Assembly: GCA_016165875.1 (NCBI GenBank)
Contig: JABBOT010000004.1
Location: 20,986,007 to 21,050,006, forward strand
Length of the DNA stretch: 64,000 nt
Origin: Acanthopleura granulata
Taxonomy: Eukaryota > Mollusca > Polyplacophora > Chitonida > Chitonidae
Direction: 5' to 3'
In this document: in pieces, positions 12,130-24,700 of the stretch
How the letters are laid out: the number at the start of each line of letters is the position of its first letter
Position numbering within the stretch: the stretch's first letter is position 1
Program-made: the position numbers and the translations under genes
The notes under the pieces: model-generated
Databases searched by the model: none
Told to the model about the DNA's origin: nothing
The model's input: the letters and a program-made list of their open reading frames with translations, nothing else

Positions 12130-14440
12130 AAGATGGTGGAGACGGTTGAGGAGCTCAAAGTGAGGCTCAAGGAGTCAGCTAAACGTTGAGCGGGAGAGAT
12201 CACAAGACCTCAGGGCACAGCTGGTCAATGCTGAATATAGAGCTGGGGCAGAAGGAGTTGTCTATATACCAAGGGACCGTAAAATATAGAATTTAGAAGG
12301 ACGTCCGAAAACTGACAGTGATCGAAGAGTGGATTGAAGATGTTTGCTGCTATTTCGCTGCAAACCATATTCCTGATAAGGAGCAGGTGGATTTTATCCT
12401 GACCCATCTCGAAAGACAGGTAAGGAATGAAATCCGGTATAGCAGTCACTTTGAAAGACAGGACCCCATGCATATCCTGGACATCCTGCAACAATCCTTT
12501 GGAAATATTGAGTCTCTAGCAAAACTACAGCACAATTTTTATGATAGACGACAACGAGACGCTGAGTCACTTAGAGCCTACAGTCATGGACTCATGAGAC
12601 TACTGGAGAGAACCAAAGGAGAAGACTCGCGATGTGTACCAGACCGTTATAAGACATTGTGTTTCCAGTTCAGTGATAATGTCAAGGACACTGCCTTGCG
12701 TAGGTATCTCAAGCAAGTGGTAAGCCTTCCATATCATTTCTTGAGTTGAGACAAGAGGTCATACGTTGGACAGAAAAAGAAGACGACTCTTTTGGACCTT
12801 TCGAAGTCAAGGTCCAAATCGCTGGTTAATGATACCTTGAACTTGACTTTGAGATTCATGGGCATGTTATTCCAAACCGTGGTACCCTAGTGGTGAGAGA
12901 CAATGAAAACACTCAAACTACACCAGGCTTAATTGGAATGAACATTCTTAGCCAGCTGCCAGGTGGACTAAAATCCGTCAGAGCACAGTGCAAACAAATC
13001 CTTGGTGTTGCTCGTGTTGCTGAAAAAGCAGTTGTTCCAGCAAACTCCATGAGAGTTTTCGCGGTGAAAGGATCGATGAATCGATTGAATCGATGAGAGG
13101 AAACCATCCCTATCTGTCGCCAGAACTTCTTGTAAATAATGAGTAAAAAATAATATCAAAGGTCCTCTCGTGGTCAAAGGATGCTGTTCTACCCACCCGA
13201 GGAAACTAGGCCTCATTCCTGTCGTCTCTTCTGTCTCTGGTGAAACACAGTATTCATTTGAAGAATCAGGGGATACAGAACTTGTCATGCACAAAACACT
13301 CCCAACAAAACTGATGAAAACAGGCAATTGTTGCCCTGTAAAAACTGACTGGAAAAACCTGAATTGTTCAACTGGAGGACGGGAACAGATCACAGCCGTT
13401 CTCAAGGCTAATCAGGATGTTTTTGCTGCAACAGATGCCCATCTTGGATATACGGAGCTTGTTACACACAGAATACACTCAGTCGATGACACACCTGTTA
13501 CGCAACCGTATCATAAGATACCATCGCCACAGCATTTGGAAATTAAGGAACACATCAAACAGTTGTTGGCAAGACGAGTCATCCGTCCTAGTTGCAGTCC
13601 GTATTCCTCTCTCATCGTAGTCGTGAGAAAGACAGACGGATCGATCAGGCCGTGCGTGGATTACAGAAAGCTGAATTCTAAGGCCAGGAAAGATGAATAC
13701 CCTATGCCAGACATAGAGCAGTCATTTTCTGCACTTTCTGGGGCCAAGTACTTTTCCACCATGGACCTCACTTGTGGGTTCAACCAGACTGGAATGCACA
13801 CCTGCTCAATAGAGAAGACAGCATTAATCACTTCCATGGGTCACTATGAGTACCTTCGCATATCCTTTGGATTAACCAGCGCACCGGCAACGTTTCACGT
13901 TTGATGCAACAATGTCTGGATGAGCAATTGTTCCTGAGTGTTATTGTATATTTGGATGACATACTCGCGATTTCCGCTACCCTGGAAGAACACTTGCAGT
14001 ATCTTGGTTCTGTTTACAGAAACTCCGAGAACACAATTTGCGTTTGAAACCAAGCAAGTGCGAGTTCTTCCGACATGAAGTTCGCTTCTTGCTAACGGGA
14101 TTGTCACGGACTTGGATAAAGTGACTACAGTTAGAGACTGGTAAAATCAGAGGGCTACGGCCATCAGAAAAGAATATTAACGACTACAGCTCCATACATC
14201 TGGAACTTTTGGCGTTGAAATGGGCTGTGGTAGAAAAGTTCAAGGATTACCTGATGTTGCAGCATTTTGTATTGTATTTGGACAACAATCCGCTTTGTAA
14301 CCTAGTCACAGCTCGTCTTTGGGGCAACAGAACGACGTTGGGTTTCTTAGCTAGCCAACTTTTCCTTTGGTATTAAGTATCGTCCAGGAAAACAAAACCA
14401 AAACGCAGAGAGCCTCTCGAGAAGACTTACTATGTTGGAA
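12130..14440 (+). mobile_element. Decayed Ty3/Gypsy LTR retrotransposon: gag, protease remnant, RT, RNase H
   Basis: An ordered but broken Gag-Pol remains. The Gag start lies near 12132, followed by frame changes before an open Gag segment (12318-12749) with EEWIEDV and a helical capsid-like body. A protease-end remnant with LIGMNIL lies near 12930. Reverse transcriptase is open at 13170-13904, with VVVRKTDGSIRPCVDYRKLN, MDLTCGFNQ and FGLTSAPATF. A single-base frameshift near 13897 ends the ORF; the catalytic YLDD motif follows near 13952 in another frame. An RNase H remnant (LELLALKWAV near 14200) and KYRPGKQN...ESLSRR (about 14372-14425) close the recognisable part. No integrase was found and no LTR pair was recognised. 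The element is not functional as it stands. Confidence 0.85.
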
Positions 14441-16689
14441 AAGCCGGAAGAGGTTGGCGACATTCTGCCCATCTCAGCTGGTGTGACTTTTATGCCAGTA
14501 GAATTGTACAATGTGCACAAAATTTGTGATACTTCGGTGTCGCAACGTACAGTGGCATTCCTGCAACGCCTCCTGTCGGTACCATCTTTGTCCGGCACAA
14601 AGTTGACTCAGCACCACCAATCCGAACCGTCAATTGTTCCCCTCCTCACATGTATCCAGGAGGGAAGGCACCCCAATCCTATAGTTTCAAATTATATCTG
14701 AGTAATTCAGAAAATTGAATCCGTAAAGCTCCAAAAGGTTGATGATCCACGGCTTTGATCACTTACAATATAATACGGTAGTTACTATTTTTCAGGTGTA
14801 TATATGACGTTATATTGTTAAGAAGAAAGGTGAGCGAGCTTTCGAAGCGTTCACAAAAGGCCTTCTTGATTTTCAGTAATGTTTTTGGTTCTAAACATTT
14901 CATTTTCGTCAAATGTAACAAATTGTATGTAAATGTCAACTTTAAAGTACTTGTATTTGTTTCACTCCATTTGTGCAAATATAGTTGTGATCACTTATTT
15001 GTTTTTGTCAAGTGCTACATACATAAAAGCGAATTCAATACCACTCTATGATATCTCTTTTAGTCTTTATTTATAGGATATACTAACACAGTGAGGAGTA
15101 TATAGGGGATACCTATAGGGCATCTCTTTATGGGGACAGATTCGTCACTTCCAATGCTCTCAAATCTTCAACGGGCTAGTCCATATACGCATATTTTCCC
15201 TTGTTTTCTTGTGACTACACAACGTTTTATTTACCGACATCATTCCCTATCCCGCATCTAGTTGGAAGTTTTATAAGAGAGGTTAATGTAGCTCCGGCAT
15301 ACAGTGTTTTGCAACCAAGTTTTCTGCACTGCAATTCATTGATATATGCAGTGAACCCCCTTTCGTTTTACACAAAGTCATATGTCTTGGTAACATATAT
15401 AAGTGAACAGCTGGATAAGTATGCATCTTTGCAGCATGATTATCTACCTTCGCGGAAGAGAATACTATCTAAAAAGCAACAGCTTTTGCGAACCGACAAC
15501 GTCGTGTATATCCTTCACCAGTACAAGTATTTTGTGTCACAACAGGATGTATCACTTGTACACATTGGTAATAGAGTTGCCTTACTTTCTTCACCATACT
15601 GTACACGAGTGGTGCTGTCCAGGCTATTTTCCAGAGTACAAGTATCGTGATAAATATCACCATATAAATATCAGCTAATTAAATCATTCCCTCTAGTACA
15701 ATTGTGAGCGGGATGACATCTCGACCGGGATGATAACTAATGTTAGTCCTTCAGACTTACCACTTCCTTCCTGTAAACATCTCCAGGCCACGTGCACACC
15801 CTGAACTTCCATGCAGGCCTAAATGGTACAGGGGCAGATGGCAATAAACTGACTGTGAGATGAAATTATTCACCATAAGCAGCAAAAATTAGACAGCAAT
15901 GGTGAAATTCTGTTATACTGATTACATAGTGGAGATCGCCATCGACCCAAAGCCTGAATAAACTAAACTGCACCCCATGCACAGCAACAGTTGTCCCTGT
16001 GTCAATTCTAAATAGGTGGGACATGGTGAGAGCATGCTACCCTGCAAAAGTGAAGGGCCTTTTTTTAGAAAAAAAAATCGATATGACAAAATAAATAATT
16101 ACAGCCATTTCGACGCATATTTACGTAAGAATTCATAGCTCATACAGAACAAAGCAGCTTCTCCACACCCTGTGCATGATTCTAATACAAACCTTACTGA
16201 CTGGCTGTGCCGATCTGTATCTGACTCCCTGATATAAACTCGTACGCAAACTCTAAAGATTGTGGACTTTAGAGTGAAGAATACTTACATCATTAAGTGC
16301 AAAGGTCTGTTAAGAGAATCCGTTGATGAATAAACTAATTCACCAAACCGCAAAAACCCATTAAAAAGACAACAGATCCATCGTGCATGGAATAACTGAC
16401 TTTCGTAGATTCACACACACGAGGCAATTAATACTGTATCCTCGAGAACATCAATTGTTATAGGCGCCCTAGCATCAGAGGGCTTCTTCACATTTTTCTC
16501 ACGAGGAGTAATTTGGATAGCTCTGTTCAGTGTCTAATTTGATGAGCATTAGGTATATACAGGTACAAGTGTATAGAAGCTCTATATGATGGCTGTGTTG
16601 TGATCTGCTCTGAACTGGTATAAAGAGCGATAAGTCGTGTACTTTAAGCATATTAATAAAAGAGGCTGTATCTACCAAGCTTTCTGTTT
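14441..16689. other. Non-coding stretch between element relics
   Basis: I see no recognisable gene here. An open frame of 149 codons at 15201-15650 starts with TTG, has unremarkable composition and matches nothing I recognise. The Gypsy element's missing integrase and 3' LTR would be expected at the left end of this stretch, but I could not identify them. Confidence 0.4.
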
Positions 16690-17780
16690 CCCGCTGAGGA
16701 GCTAGTACAAGAACTGAGACACAGATGTCCGCCCTACTTCCGCCAAAGGGGCCAAATTGTGGAATGTCACCCACTGTTGACGGGAAATTTCTTCTGCGAT
16801 CGAGTTAAGCTTATCTGAAACATGCTCCTCCTCACCACTATAGTATAAATAAGGCAGAGCATTGCGAAGGATCTCACTTAAATCATTACTGGTTTTGATT
16901 TTGGAATCTGTGTATGAACCACTTTTTGGTTGTACAGACGTTCTGAACAAAACCTTCTTCTGTTCCAAATATTGACCAAATGTATGTACAGCAACAAGAA
17001 TTGGGAAACAGTCCAAAGATGTACTATTAAGCCTAACTCGCACCAGTCTGGTCCTTTCTCTCTGAAGCTGCCGATTAGACTGCGATAATCCACTCCTAAA
17101 AACTGAAATACCGTCGAATTTACAGGAAAAACTCTGATATAGTACATGTACTTTGCTTTTTCGTACCCATGGTAATGTCTATTAAGCGGCAGATGAGAGG
17201 CACCTGGTGCAACAGCTTCTTAATAGAGCTTATTAAATACTGAATAGCGGGTAGCTGCAATTTCTCCTGTGCTAGCTAATGCATATTCAAGCTGTTCCTT
17301 CAATGTGTCAGATTTGTATTCTGGAATCCTTACTTGCATAGCGTCACACTCTAACTCTAAAACTAGGATATGATAAACAAGTCTATGACCCCGATGTCTT
17401 CTCCTGAGGAAGAGGGGCAACCAAAAAACTACAGAGGCCCAAAACCGAGTCTAATGCATCTTTATATCCTTGACATAAGGCTCCAATCGCCAGAAAATCG
17501 TCCAAATAATGAAGCACGAAATTTCCAACTATTCTTTGCTCCACTGCTCATTGTAGGAAAGTGAAAAACTTATCAAAAGTAGCACAGGATATTCTGCAAC
17601 TCATTGGTTAACATTTATCCATATGTTAGGCACCACCACGATATATACCCAACAATTCCCAGTCTTTCGGTAAACGGGTAATAGCCTGAATGCACACTTG
17701 ATATCAGCTTTGGCTAAGAAAACGGACAAATTGACTGAATTAATTTTATCGATACTCGTGCAAAGCACAGAACATCTATA
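16690..17780 (-). mobile_element. Degenerate DIRS-like (tyrosine-recombinase) retroelement: RT and RNase H
   Basis: Reading the minus strand from 17780 down, pieces in shifting frames give LAKADIKCAFRLLPV (about 17720), CRISCATFDKFFTFLQ (about 17590), VLHYLDDFLAIGALCQG (about 17510) and LELECDAMQVRIPEYKS (about 17340). These are followed by an RNase H-like part, LVAVHTFGQYLEQKKVLFRT (about 17000) and KLNSIAEEISRQQW...LAP (about 16790). The form 'DIKxAFRLLPV', the spacing to YLDD, and the closing 'LNSIA..ISRQQW..F..LAP' are typical of DIRS-type elements rather than Gypsy or LINEs. Stops and frameshifts are frequent. The tyrosine recombinase and termini were not found. Confidence 0.7.
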
Positions 17781-17787
17781 TTAGGAC

Positions 17788-18960
17788 CTAAACTGAAAAA
17801 AATATAAATGCAACATTTTTCTTTTTGCAATATTTAACAAGATAATATTGTGATTTTTGTCAATATAGTACCTACTGATGACCAAGAGCTAAACCCCTAA
17901 ACCTGTGTACATTCCAGTCTCCAAAACCGTTGTCGCTTTCAAGCCTATTCACCATTTTAACCCGTCTGACAGGTATGGCCCTATGTGAAGTATTCAGTGA
18001 TCTGTGAGGTCTTCCCTGGCACTCCTGATCCTCAGGTGTATAAAAGGCCACCCGTACAGAACAAGTTCTGTCAAAAGGCACCATGCCACAGATGCCACAA
18101 AAATAAGGACAGCGCGCCATCGACGATGGCATGACCCCTACAGCTGTAGCCAGAGATCTTAACGTTAATGTGTCAACGATTAGTCGTCTCAGAAGACGTC
18201 ATGACGAATTCGTCACGACAGCTAATAGCCCACATGCCTACCGACTGCGCGTAACGACCCTCGACCAAGACCGCCATATTCGCCTCTTCCACCACCGAGA
18301 CCGTTTTGAGTCAACCACTTCCACAGCCAATGAAACATTCGGGCTCCATGATAACTGCATTTCCGCTCAGACGGTACGGAATCGCATCAGAGAAGTGAAT
18401 TTGCGAGCCCGTAGGCCACTCCAGGGTAACAACCTTATCCTTGCTCGACGCCAGAGTCAGTGCGACTGGGTTAACATTCATGTTCGTTGGCCTCTGGCAC
18501 AATGGTGGCGTGGTATGTTTTGAGATCAATCCCGTTTTCGGCTACACAGAGCCGGTGGGAGGCAGCGGGTTTGGCGGCGGAACGTGAGCGCTATGCCGAC
18601 GCCGAAATCGAGCGTAGTGTGCCAGACCGTGGTGGTAGGGTGCTTGTGTGTGCTGGGATCGCACTGAACTTCATTTCATCGACTGTAACTTGCATGCCGT
18701 AAGACAGTGTGATGAAATCCTGCGACCAATAGTCGTCCCATTTGTCCGGCGATTTGGGATAACATTTCAGCATAATGCCCGTTCTCATGTTGCCGCTCTA
18801 TGCACAGCATTTCCAGAGGCCGAAAACGTTTACCTGTACCCCAACTGGACACCTGTGTGATGTCCTCGACCGGCGTGTTCGTCGGCGACTTCCAGTTTAG
18901 GGTAACATCGCGGAACTGCACCGGCGTGGGAAAACATTCCGCAAATCACAACTGACCATC
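17788..18960 (+). mobile_element. Inactive Tc1-like DNA transposon
   Basis: The left end resembles a Tc1-like terminal repeat (ATATAAATGCAAC near 17802). A transposase frame at 18131-18523 has a helix-turn-helix start (TPTAVARDLNVNVSTISRL), then LDQDRHIRL and ISAQTVRNRIREVNLRARRP. The DDE domain follows in other frames: the first catalytic region ends at a stop just before DQSRF (18522-18536), and HFIDCNLHAV and FQHNARSHVA appear near 18670 and 18760. In active relatives the last motif contains QHDNAR, so the second catalytic Asp is deleted here. A matching right terminal repeat was not found, so the 3' end is probably lost. The left end abuts the DIRS-like relic. Confidence 0.8.
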
Positions 18961-19475
18961 TCATCAGGTCTATGCGTCGACGATGTGTAGCAGCGCAGCA
19001 GGCAAACGGCAATTGTTTTAATTTCTGTCAGTGCGTCGGCAAGAAAAGGTCTTTTTCCAATTTTCAACTTTAGTAGCAAACTGTTCAAAAGTATAACAAA
19101 TATGGAAACAAATCATGATAAGAAGCAAAAACAATCTGCGACATCCCAGAGTTTTTCATATATGAATATTAACGCAATTCATATTCACCCCATCACGTTC
19201 TATCAGCAAATTATATTTCGGGTGAATCGGCTTCTGCTGATCTTAAGACTAAGACTTTTAAAGCTGTTCTTTGGATGTCAGTATGGTGGTAAAACGAGGT
19301 CTAACGCAGACAGTTTTAAACCGTGCAGAAAAGTTTTCCCATACATATCCTCTGAGACCTAATATCGGTAACTGCTTGGCGGTTATAGTTTTCCAACAGC
19401 TACGAAATACGAGATAAGAAGAAAAATAATAGCCTTGTAACAGCTAAGAAAACAATAGGATCCATTCAGCAGGAG
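18961..19475. other. Non-coding stretch after the Tc1 relic
   Basis: I see no gene, repeat pair or motif that I can name. It includes the 3' flank of the selenouridine synthase gene, which ends at 19476 on the minus strand. Confidence 0.4.
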
Positions 19476-21727
19476 CTACACAATCCTCTTTACCAAATCT
19501 AATACAGTGCCTGGGGTCAAGTCTGGAATCGACAATTCTTCCACAGAGTTATTACAGGACTTGCTGAACAGGATTTTCTGACTATGAGAGTAGGCTCTGT
19601 CATAATGTTCTGTCAGTATGTCTCTCACAAAGTCCTCCCACTGCTCTTTTCTCAAGAGATCACACCAACGTTCAACTTTCTTTTGTCCGTGAAACCTTTT
19701 CAGGTAACTTACACATGTAACTGTTTCTTCTTTATGGACTGTCCAGAACTTATACTCTGATATGATATGACTTATTCTTTTGTCCAATGGTAGTATCATA
19801 ACATACTTCCTACTATTGCAACACATAGCCTCAAACAGCTCTTCAGGTATGAAACACCGGCCAATACCTCGACTCTCTGACTCGACCCACACGGGACGGC
19901 TGGGGTCAAAACTTGCCAGTTTATCTCTGAGGAGAGACTCCCAGTACTTTTGTGAAGGTTGACATACACCCGGTTCTAACCCTAACACTGATCCCCTGTG
20001 GTTGGCTAGTGCTTCCAGATCCACTACCTGTTCTCCACACTCCTGCAATGTTTGAAGCAGCAAAGTTTTTCCAGATCCAGTGAGCCCTGTGAAAAAAAGA
20101 ACACAGCCACAGTAGTTTCTAACTTAATACCTTACCCAATGTCTCTATTCTTCAGGCTTCAGGCATGATTCCCTGGCTTGAAATGAAATGAAGGTAATGG
20201 TTCTGAGGGTCTCTGTGATTCTACGGTTCTATCTTATACTTTCACTAATATACACATGTATTACCATATTATTAATCTCACCAGTTAATAATACAATATA
20301 TACAGGTACATAGTCTAATCACCAAGACGTGAAGTGTCTAGGATAACCCAACTTAAAGTGAAACAAAACTTTAAAAATGTTTTAAGTTAAGTTTGCCAAA
20401 AAGGTTGCACAACATTATGTTTACTTCTGTAAAGTTTTTTTCTAACAGCTACCATGCCAACAGAAACTGACATGTGACCATGCTCCATCGCCTAGCATGA
20501 AGCCAACCACTGGGACGTAATTGTTCCAAGCATGGAACACTCTTGTCACCCGAGACTGGAGTAAGTTGCTAGGGTTGTGTTCGTAACTTAAATATATATG
20601 TCATTTTATAACATGACATGATCAAGAAACTTACTCCTGCCACACCACAACGGTCTGGAAATACTTTGCAGTGTTGTTCACCCATGTACTTGTTACAGTT
20701 AAAACATATAGCATTAAAACAGTGTGTTGTCCCTATGTTATTGCATGTTACATTGACAGACAACTCTGAACATATACATCACACCATACAAACAGCTGAT
20801 ATCTCCTAGTTCTGATTGATAAGTCCCTCAAAAGCTTAAAAGGATGGGAACCCTCAGATCACCAGTGGGTGGCACAATACCCTACACTTCAAACGATGAC
20901 AATTCAACAATTTCAAACAGATATTTACATTCAAGAGAGGATTTTATAATCTTTTTAATGAACAGTACCTCAGTCATGAGTTATCTTTTACTTTAATCAC
21001 TAATTAACTATGCAGCTATATGAGTAACAATATCCATGAGCAATCTTCAACATTAATATTCAGCTCCATCATCTTCAGAATGTTTTTCATACCCTTTCCA
21101 TCTGGCAAATGATCTCGGACTCCATTACCACAACTTATAGCATGTAACACTCTGCAGAATTTAGATTGTAGGTGCACATATTTACGTATACTAACCTGAT
21201 ATAACTCTAAAATTAAACTCCTTGGGGAGGTCTTTCAGTTGCTCTTGAACCAATTTCCTGTATTTCTTGTAGCCGCCGCTCAAGACTGAAACTTTGAAAC
21301 CAATCTGTGACAGGACTATAGCCAGACTCAGTGACCGCTGGCCACCTCTAAAGCAATAGATTAATGGGTGGTAGTCACTTTCTTTGTCCATGAAGTGACT
21401 AGAGAGAAATCTGCTGATGTTTTTGGTAATAATTTCTGCCCCCAATTTTCTTGCATCAAAATGACTGCGCTGATATAAACAGCCCACTTCATGGTGTTCA
21501 GGCTGTCCTAAGACAGGCAGGTTAATTGCCTTAGGGATATGATCCAGCTCAAACTCATCTGGTGTTCTCACATCTATAATCTCGGAAACTTTCACACCAA
21601 ATGGACTATCACAGTACACTGGCATGACTCTCTTTTCATTTGGGACAGTGTAATGCCTCTTCAATGCCAATACCAATAATGATCTCTTCACGCCTATGCA
21701 AAGGCCACAGCGTCTCAAACAGAACAT
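19476..21727 (-). CDS. tRNA 2-selenouridine synthase (SelU/MnmH-type, rhodanese + P-loop)
   Basis: In bacteria this enzyme replaces sulfur with selenium in 2-thiouridine at the tRNA wobble position. Two exons, 21196-21727 and 19476-20086, splice in phase (AGTTATATCAG|GTTAG to TTTCACAG|GG) to give 380 codons; the E. coli enzyme has 364. The ATG at 21727 is the first in the exon; a longer frame from 21742 starts with TTG. An N-terminal rhodanese domain has IDVRTPDEF (51-59) and the active-site loop YCFRGGQRS with Cys125. LSGGYKKYR (149-157) leads to a complete Walker A, GLTGSGKT (178-185), split by the intron. DLEALANHRGS and WVESESRGIG are SelU-type signatures. Residues 1-30 are basic and hydrophobic, which could be a mitochondrial targeting sequence (inference). 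All key residues look intact. The MITE-like repeat fills most of the intron. The true 5' UTR was not resolved. Confidence 0.9.
20352..20996 (-). mobile_element. MITE-like repeat, copy 2 of 3 (intron of selenouridine synthase)
   Basis: This is the reverse complement of the repeat at 2248-2888 and 53687-54338. Plus-strand ends read ACTTAAAGTGAAACAAAA on the left and ATCTTTTACTTTAATCAC on the right, again an imperfect inverted repeat. Internal landmarks such as GGTCTGGAAATACTTTGCAG and CTCAAAAGCTTAAAAG are the complements of those in the other copies. It takes up about 58% of the 1.1-kb intron. Confidence 0.75.
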
Positions 21728-24700
21728 CCTCCTCCTTTCCAAACTGTCACAAACCAGACCTAATCAGTATCACACCAGAAGGTATTTTATTCTTGCAGTT
21801 TGTTTCCTGTGAATGAAAAATTAGTAAGACTATGAAGAAGTGTCACATTTTCCAAATTTGAAACCTAAAATGTGTTTAAGTTGTTCGAGTCATGTCTGGC
21901 CTTTGAAAGATGGAAATCAGAAACTTGCCACTAATAAAAATTAAAAGTCTTCAAACACATTTATATTAAGGCTCGGTAACCTTTATCATTACAAATTAAA
22001 AATTGTCTTATGTCTCAAAGGAAATTTACTTCCTTCTTTGATGGGAGTTTTACACCTTACTTAAGAACATTTCACTTTAATAGGATTATGATCCCAGTGT
22101 GGTTTATCAAATGCTTGGAGGAAACAGGACTCTCTACTCAACAGAAATCACAGCCATTCCCCAGGTATCTAATAAACTTCAAAGCACAAAGCTGCTGGTG
22201 AACTACAATATATCCTTGCACAGCTAGTCCCATACAATGTGACCTGTGTTTTATAGTTCTGAGTTGACAATGACTTTTGCGGCTGGGCAAAAAGTATCTA
22301 CCATAGTAAACCACCTAAAATTTTGTTCAATTAAAAGTTGCTCACTTTTCTTTGTTCTGAAATTTCTGCTTATGAAAGGTTTATTTCGATGGCAGGATGA
22401 TGCCCATCTTTTTTCAGCAGAAAAAAATAGTATTTTATGCGATTGATTTGCCTCTAAAAATGCTCTGTTGCAGGCAAAATTTTAGCTCACTTACAGTATC
22501 TCTCAACAGCATGCACCCAGGATATTTTCCATACGGTCAAAAATTTGCAATGGCCAAACATCTAATGCTTTGATACTCATCGGCCTTTTGTCCAATCATG
22601 ACAAAAGCATTGTTGTTTTACGTCTGCTTTGAAGTAACTAAGTCTCCGTCTCATACCATTTGGCACATCTTGGATGCGCCTTTTTCCTGCCATCCAGGAG
22701 CATCAATTTACCTATGACAACATTCAGTATTTGGTTTTTATATAACTGTAGTGGTGATTTTTGGACTGGTATGGTGAACTGATACTCCCTGCTATGTTGT
22801 AAGTGACAGAAGCGGTGTACAATATGGTGTTAAGTCACAGAATCTTTTTCTTTCAAAGCAAAGGATTTCATCTGCTTGACACAGGGGCTATTTGCCAAGA
22901 CAGAGGAAAAGCTTACTGGGACCTATGCCTTAGCTATAAGGCTTTGCTCCTGCACACAACTTGCCATGATCTGTGTGTTATCCAAGGTTTATGCTGCTGT
23001 TGTTAAGATGTGAGTACTTTTGTTCAGCCACAAAAAACATGACGACAGGACTTAGTGTCAAGGCTGAACTATGAAACAAAGTCAACATCATACAGGACTG
23101 TTGAACAACCAACACTCCTTTTTGCCATTTACGACTGCCTATCTCCATTATACTATGCCATGGGACATTAGTATGTTTTGAGTCTAGCTGATACAAACAT
23201 TGTGGAAGAATAATGCTGTGACTTTGATGTGTCTAAGTCCATCACAGAACAATGGCCATAATTTAGCTGTATATGGATGATACTATGGTAATTCAGAATT
23301 TAAAAACAACATAATGTGGGAACACATTTAACTTGCTGAGCTACTTAGTCCTCCAGATATTCTCCAAAATATCCGGCTGTTTCAAAAATGCTGTGAAGCT
23401 AGTCCAAGGCTGCACTGTCGCTGAAATTTGCATTCTAAATGATGCAGTTGCTTGAATTCTACTGCTGAGACGTGCCCTATACTCTACCATGCTGTGGCAA
23501 TGTGGTCTAACCTTTAGATAAGCCTTCTAGGTCGAAAACACATGCCTAATATAAGCCTAAAGCTCTAACAAAACTATTCTCTGAAAATCTTCAAGGCTAT
23601 ATACTATTTCTACTTCGCCTATCTAATTTATTCCAGTCTACGTTGCCTACCTAAAGCAAATACAAAACGACTCCCTCTCGGTTAGCTTAACGCACTCTGA
23701 TATCTTGAACGCACAACAATGGACAGTTTTGGGGTCGCTATCACTCCGGGATATCAGTCTCAAGGTGTAAATTTACCTTAGACGGGCCAAATAACATGTT
23801 TTTTAGTCATACATGTGTATGTTTCCAGGAAGGAGTTTTTCAACAGTTTAGGCCTATGTTACTTTTAGTCTTATTTGGCGCGCGTAGAAAGTCAGACTGC
23901 ATCGCCACACGGTAGAGTATAGCGTAGGTCTCTCACGTGAAATTTGTAATGCAAATTCCTGTGTCTGAGCAACCTGGGACTACTGAGAACTGTGAAGCCA
24001 TTCACATCAACATGTGTCAGAAAACTCAGTTAAGATACCTTATAAAACTTTCTTCACAATTACTTAGTACTAACGCGTATGCGCGCACATACAGTATGGT
24101 CGATTCCCTCTGGATTTAACATGAATGTTTTATGACTTATGCCATAAAGGAGACAAACTAATCAGCAGTAAATCTAAAACTTACAGGGTTATAGAGACAC
24201 ATGCTTGTTGTTGTTGATCTTCGCTGTTTTCCATCTCCTTTCGGCAAAGATCTCTGTAAGGGGAGGTAACTGCTGCTTCACACTCGCACGTACAGTTCAA
24301 CGCAAAAAATGGAGATATGATGGATAGAGTGAAATCGTCTTTGCCGTTCACTGGTATCACCTGTATTTGCTTTTGTAATATTTAAGTGGTGAATTTTAAT
24401 ATCGGTGTAGCATGTAGAACACAAACAGACCATTTCCGTTGGCCTCAAACCTAGTGCATTAAATGACTTTAGCGACCCCATTTTAGGCGGTGACGCTGAC
24501 AACCAGGGTCCATTGTCATAAAACTTCGTATGGATATTTTTATCCTCAAATATAAACTGTCTGTGTTGCAGTTCAATAAGGTGGCGTCATAAACAAGGGA
24601 ATTCGACCGTAGCAAGTTTTATGAAATTGAAAGTATGGCAGCTCGCACGCCAGCTCTGTAAGGCTGTGATAACGTGTTTAACAACCCTGTCGTCTTTCAT

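Noticed and set aside
15201..15650. 149-codon plus-strand open frame
   Set aside because: It begins with TTG, has no recognisable motif, and sits among element relics.
19476..21727. Bacterial contamination as the source of the selenouridine synthase
   Set aside because: The gene has a spliceosomal intron with an animal repeat inside it and is flanked by animal genes.
24278..24502. 74-codon minus-strand open frame starting MSASPPKMG
   Set aside because: No family match and no matching splice partner; it could be a 5' exon of a neighbour but there is no evidence.
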